A stretch of 15,435 nucleotides of DNA. It comes from an uncultured Bacteroides sp. GTDB taxonomy: Bacteria; Bacteroidota; Bacteroidia; Bacteroidales; Bacteroidaceae. A model generated the notes under the pieces. It was not told where the DNA came from, ran no database searches, and saw only the letters and a list, made by a program, of their open reading frames with translations. The stretch is taken from assembly GCA_905197435.1 (NCBI GenBank), contig CAJJYX010000066.1, forward strand, positions 1 to 15,435, given 5' to 3'. The translations under genes were made by a program, and so were the position numbers. Below, one piece after another: positions 7,597 to 15,435 of the stretch. Positions within the stretch are counted from its first letter, which is position 1, and every line of letters starts with the position of its first letter.

Positions 7597-8445
7597 TTAT
7601 TCTAAATAATATTTAATCTTGTCTCTTTTCACTGCCCGTTGATACAAATCATCCTTCACTTGCTTCATGAACTCCACCTGCTTCATGTTCAGCAGCATGT
7701 CCTTCACTTGGCTACGGGCAAACTCATAGGGTTCCTGTTCTCCCAACGGGCGATAATCGCTCACATTCAAGAAATAATGGAAAGCCGTATCCTTCAGTTC
7801 CACATGACGGTTCTTGTCCAGATACTCGTCTACATTGGAAACTTTCAGTGGCAGCATGTCCAGCACTTCCGATACCGGCACCCATTTATCATAAAAATAC
7901 TCATACTTCACAGCATTCTGCAAACTGTATTTTTCCAAATGTTCCACCGCCTCACGGGTTTCCGTCTTGTACCATCGGCGGACATTGGCCAATTGCGGAG
8001 CAGTCAAAGGAACCTTAATAAACAAGCCTTTCATCAACGGACGTTCCACCTTAAAGAGTGCCTGGTTCTTCTCGTAATACTCCGTCAAGTCTTGTTCTGA
8101 AATCTCCTCTGATAGCCGCTGATGTATTAAAGCCTGCTGATAGGTATGCATTATCAATGCTTTGCGATAATTCTCCACAAGTTTATCAATCTCACCGTTA
8201 TTGGGGATATTGCTCTGCGCTTTATCGTACAGCAAAATATCTTCCACCCAATTACGGATATAGTGTTCTGCAAACAACAAGCTGTCATCCTTGGACAAGC
8301 CGCCCGGAAGTACCGATTGCAAATCTTCCCGGTAAAGGAAATTGCCGTCCAACTCCACTAACGGTGTCCGCCCTTTATGGTCGTGCTGCTCGCTGCACGC
8401 CGCACAGAGAAGGATTATTAAGAGCCCAAAGCAGGTTGTTCGCAT
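7597..8445 (-). CDS. SurA-N-like lipoprotein lacking a recognisable PPIase domain
   Basis: From the ATG at 8443-8445 this encodes 282 residues. The reading frame extends two codons further to TTG (8449-8451) and GTG, but the ATG gives a compact lipoprotein signal and is preferred. The signal is MRTTCFGLLIILLCAAC, with lipobox LCAAC and the acylated Cys at residue 17. After it comes a helical, charged region with SurA/trigger-factor-like N-terminal features (LVELDGNFLYREDLQSVLP, then YIRNWVEDILLYDKA). The middle has no matches to the conserved parvulin motifs, so it is probably a chaperone without isomerase activity, anchored by lipid on the periplasmic side of the inner or outer membrane. It lies between two parvulin PPIase genes, with 10 bp between its stop and the SurA-like start. 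Function is inferred from context and weak similarity only. Confidence 0.82.
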   Translation of the reverse strand: MRTTCFGLLIILLCAACSEQHDHKGRTPLVELDGNFLYREDLQSVLPGGLSKDDSLLFAEHYIRNWVEDILLYDKAQSNIPNNGEIDKLVENYRKALIMHTYQQALIHQRLSEEISEQDLTEYYEKNQALFKVERPLMKGLFIKVPLTAPQLANVRRWYKTETREAVEHLEKYSLQNAVKYEYFYDKWVPVSEVLDMLPLKVSNVDEYLDKNRHVELKDTAFHYFLNVSDYRPLGEQEPYEFARSQVKDMLLNMKQVEFMKQVKDDLYQRAVKRDKIKYYLE

Positions 8446-8502
8446 CACCAACTGATATTTACTTCGTTTTGAGGTACGAAGATAGTGTTTTAATCGGTTG
8501 CA

Positions 8503-10065
8503 TCAGTGATTATTAACGGTTTTTAAAACCTCTTGGTCAATTTCAACCTTACCAGCATCACGCAGCTTTGCCATCCAATGCGTTTCCAAATAGTCACGAT
8601 AGGCGGCTACAAGTGGTTCGCGTACCTCTTGCCAACTGTCCGGTCCCTTCTGTTTACGGCCTTGTACAGCAGCAAAAGGGAACGACAAAACGGGAGTTGC
8701 GCGCTTTCCCTTGAACACCAAATCATCCACATATACATTATCGCCGGGGGCAAATAACCCTTGTTCGGCCTGCACCTTAGGGGTTTCACCGGCATTGAAA
8801 GTCAGACGGACGGCATCCATCCATTCTTCTTCCGGAATCAGTTTCAGGAACTTCCGTACCTGCTTTGCCACCCGCTTGGTAGTACAATGTAATACAATCC
8901 CCCTATAATGCGGTTCGTCCCAATGAAAGTCCGAACGGTGCGCCTCAAAATATGCTTTCAATCCCGCTTCATCCGTCATACTCTTCTGTCCGATTTCGCG
9001 GCCGGTGATTTCAGCAATCAACATACTGTCACGGTGTCCTTGCACCAACATACGAAATTCGGGATGCTTCAATTCCAGCCGGGAGTTCTCATAATCCAGA
9101 ATCGTCTTTATCGTGAAAGCTTCCAACTGCCGGAGTGTCCCTGCCGGATAGGCAGCGGCAAACCGGGCAAACTCTTTTCCACCATACACCCTGCCATCCA
9201 ATGTAAATAATGCCCGGGAAGTATTTCCTTTGGCCAGCAGCTCGTCAATGCCCGCCTTATCCGGCGTATAGCGATATTCTTTCTTCAACTTCTCCACAAA
9301 AACCAGCGTTCCTTTATCCATTCCATGACGTCGGGTCTGGCTACGGATTATCTTGTCCTTCATTTCCTCAAAAGGACGAATTTCCTGCTGTTCGAGCACT
9401 TTCACAATATGAATGCCCTGAGGGGTAAAAAACGGACGAGAAATTTCTCCGACATTCAGTCCGAATACAATATCCTCAAATTCCGCCGGCATCTGCAACC
9501 AGCCCACCCAAAAAGCCTCCTTCTCATCGGAAAACCGCTCGACACAAGCATCGAAAAACGAAGTATCCGCCGCCTCCTGTACAAGCGCTCCATAAATGGA
9601 ATCCATCTTATACTCCATCTCACGCAAAGTATGGCCGGAAATGTTTTGGGGCAGATATTTAAAAATATGCTTCACATGTACCCGACCTGCATGCCCACCG
9701 GCTTTCATCTTGTCATAATACTGCCGTGCAGCATGCTCCGTCATCTCCTCATCTGTCAGGTATGATTTAATCAGACAGCGGCGATAATCATCCTGCGACT
9801 TCTGAAAGGCACGGGAGGTATCCAACCCTGCGACTTCAGCAGCCTCTATTTTCAATCTGAAGTCTATATACTTATTCACATACGCATCCAAATCCCTCCG
9901 GCCGGCACCAGTGCGAATGCCGTTCTTATTGTAACTACGTTCGAATTCAGAGCGAAGAACCTCCTTTCCATTGATGCGCATCAAAACAGGATCTTTCTGG
10001 GCTGCAACAGCCAATCCGAACCCAAGGAAAATTAACATCAAAAGCAATCTGACCATAAGTACCAT
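8503..10065 (-). CDS. Parvulin-type peptidyl-prolyl isomerase (PpiC/SurA-like), periplasmic
   Basis: A 520-residue exported protein and first gene of the envelope operon. Residues 1-22 form a signal peptide (start MVLMVRLLLM, cleavage near AVAA). A SurA-type N-terminal domain follows (PVLMRINGKEVLRSEFERSYNK at 26-47, then KYIDFRLKIEAAEVAGLD). One clear parvulin domain lies at about 127-226 (RVHVKHIFKYLP, VERFSDEKEAFWVGWLQMP, FGLNVGEISRPFFTPQGIHIVKVLE). The C-terminal half (about 240-520) is helical with a second, weaker parvulin-like stretch around 375-460. The likely role is chaperoning and proline isomerisation of secreted and outer membrane proteins. Start codons at residues 4 and 10 are alternatives, but the first leaves a short leader after the predicted promoter. 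The gap to the next gene is 57 bp. Confidence 0.88.
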   Translation of the reverse strand: MVLMVRLLLMLIFLGFGLAVAAQKDPVLMRINGKEVLRSEFERSYNKNGIRTGAGRRDLDAYVNKYIDFRLKIEAAEVAGLDTSRAFQKSQDDYRRCLIKSYLTDEEMTEHAARQYYDKMKAGGHAGRVHVKHIFKYLPQNISGHTLREMEYKMDSIYGALVQEAADTSFFDACVERFSDEKEAFWVGWLQMPAEFEDIVFGLNVGEISRPFFTPQGIHIVKVLEQQEIRPFEEMKDKIIRSQTRRHGMDKGTLVFVEKLKKEYRYTPDKAGIDELLAKGNTSRALFTLDGRVYGGKEFARFAAAYPAGTLRQLEAFTIKTILDYENSRLELKHPEFRMLVQGHRDSMLIAEITGREIGQKSMTDEAGLKAYFEAHRSDFHWDEPHYRGIVLHCTTKRVAKQVRKFLKLIPEEEWMDAVRLTFNAGETPKVQAEQGLFAPGDNVYVDDLVFKGKRATPVLSFPFAAVQGRKQKGPDSWQEVREPLVAAYRDYLETHWMAKLRDAGKVEIDQEVLKTVNNH

Positions 10066-10085
10066 CCGTTCTTTTTATACGCCTG

Positions 10086-10093
10086 CAAATATA
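10086..10093 (-). promoter_or_regulatory. Bacteroides-type -7 box (TATATTTG) for the PPIase-OstA-mutL operon
   Basis: The minus strand reads TATATTTG, an exact TAnnTTTG match, 21 bp before the PPIase ATG. Transcription would start near 10079, giving a leader of about 15 nt. No TTTG is found at the -33 position. The box sits inside the T-rich tail of the guaB terminator, so the operon starts almost where the previous transcript ends. Confidence 0.55.
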
Positions 10094-10129
10094 AACAAAA
10101 GCCCGGAAAGCGGCAGTCTCTTTCCGGGC
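10090..10129 (-). terminator. Intrinsic terminator of guaB
   Basis: GCCCGGAAAG (10101-10110) pairs perfectly with CTTTCCGGGC (10120-10129) around a 9-nt loop. On the minus strand the stem is followed at once by TTTTGTTTATATTT, a typical U-tract. It lies 27 bp after the guaB stop codon. Confidence 0.9.
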
Positions 10130-10155
10130 ATTCACTTTTATTTTGTTATCTATCC

Positions 10156-11643
<1,488 letters not shown>

Positions 11644-11651
11644 TTAAAATT

Positions 11652-11705
11652 TATTGCGTGCAAATATACGTTTTTTATTCCATTCCCGTATACTTGCACG
11701 CAATA
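11652..11705. terminator. Long hairpin terminator after recQ
   Basis: Arms 11652-11670 and 11687-11705 pair over 19 bp with one mismatch (A at 11664 opposite C) and a 16-nt loop. On the recQ strand the stem ends in AATAAATTTTAAA, a modest U-rich tail. On the plus strand it is followed by TTTTTTCTTTA, a stronger T-run although no plus-strand gene reaches it. It begins 29 bp after the recQ stop and also holds the guaB -7 box in one arm. Confidence 0.75.
11661..11668 (-). promoter_or_regulatory. Bacteroides-type -7 box (TATATTTG) for guaB
   Basis: The minus strand reads TATATTTG, an exact TAnnTTTG match, 29 bp before the guaB ATG. Transcription would begin near 11654 with a leader of about 22 nt. 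A clear -33 TTTG is lacking. The box lies in the downstream arm of the recQ hairpin, and the hairpin's only mismatch is the base that makes the TTTG. Confidence 0.55.
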
Positions 11706-11733
11706 TTTTTTCTTTATCATCAGCTAAAACCAA

Positions 11734-13917
11734 TCAGTTCGCCATCTCCGAAATAAACTTGATACGCACCAAACGAACTTCTTCTTCCGTAAAGTCATCA
11801 CCCAACTCATCCAGAGCATCGTCAATCTTATCTGTGGTAGATTCCTTGAAATAGTCATAGATATCCAGCAAGTGGTCTTCATCCATAATATCCTCCAAGA
11901 AATAATCGATATTCAATTTCGTTCCGGAATAGACGATTGCTTCTATCTCGTCCAGCAGCTCTTCGAACTCGATGCCTTTCGACACGGCAATATCGTCCAA
12001 CGCCACCTTGCGGTCAATGGCCTGAATGATGGCCACCTTCATCTTTGATTTATTGGCCACAGTACGCACGCGCAAGTCTTCGGGACGTTCAATCTCATTT
12101 TCTTCACAATGCCGCTTAATGAGCTTGCAGAACTCCTCACCGTAGCGCTTCGCCTTTCCGGCTCCTACACCCGGGATGTTCTGCAACTCCTCCAAAGTCA
12201 CCGGATATATGGTTGCCATCGCTTCCAAAGAAGGATCCTGGAAAATGACATAAGGAGGAACTTCCAACTTCTTGGAGAGCTTTTTGCGCAAGTCCTTCAG
12301 CATGGAGTATAATGCCGGGTCTACCGCGCACGCACCGCCTCCACGGGCAGGCGCTTCCTCTTCCACGTCCTCAAAGTCATTGTCTTCCACTATCTTGAAT
12401 GACTTGGGATGCTTAAGGAACTTCTTACCGGCATCCGTCACTTTCAGCAGACCATAGTTTTCGACATCCTTGCTCAGGTAACCGGCAATAAGCGCCTGAC
12501 GAATCACAGCATTCCATGTTTTGTCTTCTTCGCCCATGCCTGAGCCGAACACTTCGAGATCCTCGTGCAGATGTGCCTGCACTTCCGAAGTTTCCTTACC
12601 TTGTATTATGTCTATAATATAGTCCGCTTTAAAATTTTCTTTTACCGCGAGAACAGCTTCAATCACGGTACACAATAATTCCTGAGCTTCCACTTGTTTT
12701 TTCGGGTTTAAACAATTGTCACAATTACCACAATTTTCCTCTGTATATTCCTCGCCGAAGTAATGGAGCAATGTCTTTCGGCGGCATACGGAAGATTCGG
12801 CATACGCAGCAGTCTCCAGCAGAAGCTGCTTGCCTATTTCCTGCTCTGCCACAGGTTTGCCTTGCATGAACTTCTCGAGCTTCTGCAAGTCTTTATTGGT
12901 ATAGAAAGTAATACACTGCCCTTCGCCTCCATCTCTTCCGGCACGTCCGGTCTCCTGATAATATCCTTCCAGACTTTTGGGAATATCGTAATGGATGACA
13001 TAGCGGACATCGGGTTTGTCAATGCCCATGCCAAAAGCAATGGTAGCTACAATCACATCTATTTTCTCCATCAGGAAATCATCCTGGTTCTGTGTCCGTG
13101 TAGCCGAATCCATTCCGGCATGATAGGCGCGGGCATTGATTCCGTTTGCCTGCAGGATTTCGGCAAGTTCCTCTACTTTCTTCCGGCTCAGGCAATAGAT
13201 AATGCCTGACTTTTCGGGATTGTTCTTGATGAACTTGATGATGTCCCGGTCTACGTTTGCAGTCTTGGGGCGTACCTCGTAATAGAGATTCGGGCGGTTG
13301 AACGATGACTTGAACACCTGCGCATCCACCATACCCAGATTTTTCTGGATATCGTGCTGCACCTTCGGCGTGGCCGTCGCAGTCAACGCTATCAAGGGGG
13401 CTTTCCCTATTTCATTGATAATGGGTCGGATACGGCGATACTCAGGACGGAAGTCATGCCCCCATTCAGAGATACAGTGGGCTTCGTCCACGGCATAGAA
13501 CGAAATCTTCACCGTCTTCAGAAACTCCACATTTTCTTCCTTCGTCAATGACTCCGGAGCTACATACAACAGCTTTGTCTTGCCACTGAGTATGTCAGAC
13601 TTGACTTGGTCTATCGCGCTCTTGTTTAGAGAAGAATTAATAAAGTGAGCTATCCCATCTTCCTCGCTGAAGTTGCGCATCGCATCAACTTGATTCTTCA
13701 TCAAGGCAATCAAAGGAGATATCACAATACCCGTACCCTCCATCAATAAAGAAGGCAACTGATAGCATAAAGATTTTCCACCGCCGGTAGGCATCAACAC
13801 GAATGTATCATTGCCCGCCAACAAATTCTCTATGATTGCTTCCTGATTTCCTTTAAAAGTATCGAACCCGAAGTATTTCTTCAGCTGGTCTGTCAAATTA
13901 ATCTTCTTCCCTGCCAT
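11734..13917 (-). CDS. recQ: ATP-dependent DNA helicase RecQ
   Basis: A 3'-5' DNA helicase of recombination and replication-fork repair, 727 residues. Motif 0 holds FKGNQ (Gln25), Walker A is TGGGKS (44-49), and DEAH is at 144-147 followed by the RecQ-specific aromatic-rich loop CISEWGHDFRPEY. The second helicase lobe carries the arginine-finger motif QETGRAGRDG. The zinc site is Cys378, Cys396, Cys399 and Cys402, followed by the winged-helix RQC region to about 505. After an acidic linker (511-521) and a Gly-rich stretch comes an HRDC domain (about 533-608). A further 110-residue acidic C-terminal extension follows (620-727), which E. coli RecQ (about 610 aa) lacks. The ATG start gives the standard N-terminus. 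It is flanked by clpX and guaB with its own likely promoter and terminator. Confidence 0.97.
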   Translation of the reverse strand: MAGKKINLTDQLKKYFGFDTFKGNQEAIIENLLAGNDTFVLMPTGGGKSLCYQLPSLLMEGTGIVISPLIALMKNQVDAMRNFSEEDGIAHFINSSLNKSAIDQVKSDILSGKTKLLYVAPESLTKEENVEFLKTVKISFYAVDEAHCISEWGHDFRPEYRRIRPIINEIGKAPLIALTATATPKVQHDIQKNLGMVDAQVFKSSFNRPNLYYEVRPKTANVDRDIIKFIKNNPEKSGIIYCLSRKKVEELAEILQANGINARAYHAGMDSATRTQNQDDFLMEKIDVIVATIAFGMGIDKPDVRYVIHYDIPKSLEGYYQETGRAGRDGGEGQCITFYTNKDLQKLEKFMQGKPVAEQEIGKQLLLETAAYAESSVCRRKTLLHYFGEEYTEENCGNCDNCLNPKKQVEAQELLCTVIEAVLAVKENFKADYIIDIIQGKETSEVQAHLHEDLEVFGSGMGEEDKTWNAVIRQALIAGYLSKDVENYGLLKVTDAGKKFLKHPKSFKIVEDNDFEDVEEEAPARGGGACAVDPALYSMLKDLRKKLSKKLEVPPYVIFQDPSLEAMATIYPVTLEELQNIPGVGAGKAKRYGEEFCKLIKRHCEENEIERPEDLRVRTVANKSKMKVAIIQAIDRKVALDDIAVSKGIEFEELLDEIEAIVYSGTKLNIDYFLEDIMDEDHLLDIYDYFKESTTDKIDDALDELGDDFTEEEVRLVRIKFISEMAN

Positions 13918-13990
13918 GATTCATTAGGTTGTTGTTTATTGAGTTAACTTTTAGTAGTGGGCTTCGTCATGTTTTTACAAAGAACCCTAA

Positions 13991-14021
13991 CAAAGTTATA
14001 AACAACTTCTTAAATTTCAAG
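13991..14021 (-). promoter_or_regulatory. Probable recQ promoter (CTTG, 19 bp, TAACTTTG)
   Basis: The minus strand carries CTTG (14018-14021), then 19 bp, then TAACTTTG (13991-13998). This matches the Bacteroides TTTG / TAnnTTTG arrangement with one base off in the -33 element. Transcription would start near 13984, leaving a leader of about 65 nt before the recQ ATG. The 173-bp clpX-recQ gap is A+T-rich. I found no convincing clpX terminator hairpin in it. Confidence 0.55.
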
Positions 14022-14090
14022 CATAATCCATCGAATATTTTTCAATAAAAAGCAAAATAGCCGGTTTTACCCTGTATTACCATCTGATTT

Positions 14091-15335
14091 TTAAGAACTT
14101 TGCAATCGTGCTATATTTGCCTTTTCGAGTTGGTGCTTGGCGTAGTCCAGCGTCACGACAAAATTTTCCTTCTGCTCTGACGGGATTTCAAACATGGCAT
14201 CCATCATAATTGTCTCCACAATGGAACGCAAACCACGGGCCCCCAACTTGTATTCCACCGCCTTATCCACGATATATTCAAATACAGCATCCTCAAAAGT
14301 CAGCTTTACATTGTCCATCTCAAACAGTTTGACGTATTGCTTGATGATGGAATTTTTCGGTTCCGTAAGAATGGAGCGCAATGCCGCACGGTCCAAGGGA
14401 TTCAGATAAGTCAGTACAGGAAGACGGCCGATAATCTCGGGAATCAGTCCGAACGACTTCAAATCCTGCGGGGCAATGTACTGCATCAGGTTGCTTTTGT
14501 CGATGGCGGCCGTATTACGTACGGCGCTATACCCGACAACGTGCGTATTCAGCCTCTGGGCAATCTTCTTTTCAATGCCATCGAAAGCTCCACCGCAGAT
14601 AAACAGGATATTCTTGGTGTTGACCGGAATCATCTTCTGGTCGGGATGCTTACGGCCACCCTGGGGAGGCACATTCACCACAGAACCTTCCAGCAATTTC
14701 AGCAAGCCCTGCTGCACGCCTTCACCACTCACATCGCGGGTAATGGAAGGATTGTCGCCCTTACGGGCTATTTTGTCTATTTCATCAATAAACACAATGC
14801 CTTGTTCTGCCTCGGCCACGTTATAATCAGCCACCTGGAGCAGACGTGTCAGAATGCTTTCGATGTCCTCACCCACATAACCGGCCTCTGTCAGCACCGT
14901 TGCATCCACAATGGTGAAAGGGACATGCAACAACTTGGCGATAGTGCGTGCCAGCAATGTCTTTCCCGTACCGGTGCTGCCCACCATGATAATGTTTGAT
15001 TTTTCAATCTCCACATCATCACCGCCATCCTTCTGGAGCAAGCGTTTGTAGTGGTTGTACACCGATACAGACAGGAAGCGCTTGGCATCATCCTGACCAA
15101 TGACATATTGGTCGAGGAAGTTCTTTATATCTACCGGTTTAGGAAGCTCTTTCAGATTCAGTTTCGTGGCACTCCCTTTCTTGCCGGCCCCCATGGCCTC
15201 CTGAGTAATCTCGTATGCCTGGGTAGCACAACTGTCGCAGATATAGCCGTTTATCCCTGTTATGAGGAATCCGACTTCATCCTCGGAGCGACCGCAAAAG
15301 CTGCATCTGTTTTTATTCTTTCTTGAATCTGCCAT
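14091..15335 (-). CDS. clpX: ATP-dependent Clp protease ATPase subunit ClpX
   Basis: AAA+ unfoldase that recognises substrates and feeds them into the ClpP chamber. The 414 residues match the family length. The N-terminal zinc-binding domain has Cys11, Cys14, Cys33 and Cys36. Walker A is GSTGTGKT (119-126), pore loop 1 is GYVG (152-155), Walker B is IVFIDEID (180-187), and pore loop 2 lies in RDVSGEGVQQ (200-209). The RKH loop is at 228-230. The arginine-finger region is IIGRLP (301-306) and sensor 2 is GARGLR (365-370). The ClpP-docking tripeptide, IGF in E. coli, reads VGY at 267-269. The start lies 2 bp after the clpP stop codon, so the two are translationally coupled. The ATG chosen gives the conserved short lead before the zinc domain. 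Confidence 0.98.
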   Translation of the reverse strand: MADSRKNKNRCSFCGRSEDEVGFLITGINGYICDSCATQAYEITQEAMGAGKKGSATKLNLKELPKPVDIKNFLDQYVIGQDDAKRFLSVSVYNHYKRLLQKDGGDDVEIEKSNIIMVGSTGTGKTLLARTIAKLLHVPFTIVDATVLTEAGYVGEDIESILTRLLQVADYNVAEAEQGIVFIDEIDKIARKGDNPSITRDVSGEGVQQGLLKLLEGSVVNVPPQGGRKHPDQKMIPVNTKNILFICGGAFDGIEKKIAQRLNTHVVGYSAVRNTAAIDKSNLMQYIAPQDLKSFGLIPEIIGRLPVLTYLNPLDRAALRSILTEPKNSIIKQYVKLFEMDNVKLTFEDAVFEYIVDKAVEYKLGARGLRSIVETIMMDAMFEIPSEQKENFVVTLDYAKHQLEKANIARLQSS

Positions 15336-15337
15336 AT

Positions 15338-15435
15338 TTATTTTTTAATCAACACTTCATCTACCATACCATACTCTTTGGCTTCCTGTGCCGTCATCCA
15401 GTAGTCACGGTCAGAGTCTGCCCAAACTTTATCAA
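15338..15435 (-). CDS. clpP: ATP-dependent Clp protease proteolytic subunit, C-terminal end (partial)
   Basis: Only the last 32 codons and the stop are in the window. The visible peptide includes ADSDRDYWMTAQEAKEYGMV and ends in DEVLIKK. It aligns with the ClpP C-terminus ([22 protein letters not shown] in E. coli). The Asp of ADSD falls at the position of the Asp in the Ser-His-Asp triad; Ser and His lie outside the window. ClpP forms the double-heptamer serine protease that ClpX caps. The stop TAA (15338-15340) is 2 bp before the clpX ATG, the classic clpP-clpX operon order. Confidence 0.95.
   Translation of the reverse strand, partial: DKVWADSDRDYWMTAQEAKEYGMVDEVLIKK

Noticed and set aside
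8446..8451. TTG or GTG as the start of the lipoprotein gene
   Set aside because: An ATG lies one or two codons downstream and gives a better lipoprotein signal sequence, and no Shine-Dalgarno site favours the earlier codons.
8462..8481. Small stem-loop (CTTCGT/ACGAAG) between the PPIase and lipoprotein genes
   Set aside because: Only 6 bp with an 8-nt loop and no T-run on the transcribed strand. Too weak to call a terminator or regulatory element.
14041..14090. Terminator after clpX
   Set aside because: The only complementarity (AAAA/TTTT around CCGGCTA) is too weak. The end of the clpP-clpX transcript cannot be placed from sequence.

Overview
The window reads as chromosomal core-genome DNA of a Bacteroidales bacterium, most likely the genus Bacteroides. 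The evidence is an OstA-like/SurA-like envelope operon of Bacteroidetes type, promoter elements of the form TAnnTTTG rather than sigma-70 TATAAT boxes, poor Shine-Dalgarno sites, and protein sequences (ClpX, RecQ, MutL, GuaB) of the Bacteroidetes style. I see no insertion sequence, prophage, CRISPR array, tRNA or rRNA, and no intergenic gap above about 175 bp.

Layout. Bases 1-593 (+) hold the C-terminal part of trpS, the only plus-strand gene. It converges on an OmpA-family outer membrane protein gene (750-1943, -), and a 25-bp perfect-length hairpin with T-runs on both sides separates the two. Everything from there to the right edge is on the minus strand. In transcription order from the right these are the end of clpP and clpX (2 bp apart), recQ, guaB, and then a six-gene run: a parvulin-type PPIase, a SurA-N-like lipoprotein, a two-parvulin SurA homologue, an OstA/LptA-like protein, a 96-residue tail-anchored protein, and mutL. 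The ompA-like gene follows after its own promoter.

How the genes fit together. The six-gene run looks like an envelope-assembly operon: periplasmic chaperones or prolyl isomerases for outer membrane proteins, plus an OstA-domain protein of the LPS transport type. mutL lies at its distal end and is set apart by a 7-bp-periodic inverted repeat array that could fold in the mRNA just upstream of the mutL start. clpP-clpX form a classical protease operon. recQ and guaB each seem to have their own promoter, and recQ, guaB and the trpS/ompA pair are bounded by strong hairpins.

The gene content is mostly housekeeping and I do not see a clear new defence or mobile system. The points most worth a second look are the heptad inverted repeat array upstream of mutL, a second heptad-phased array after ompA, MutL motifs that do not match the canonical endonuclease consensus, the uncharacterised tail-anchored protein inside an LPS/OMP operon, and promoter -7 boxes built into upstream terminators (guaB and the PPIase operon).
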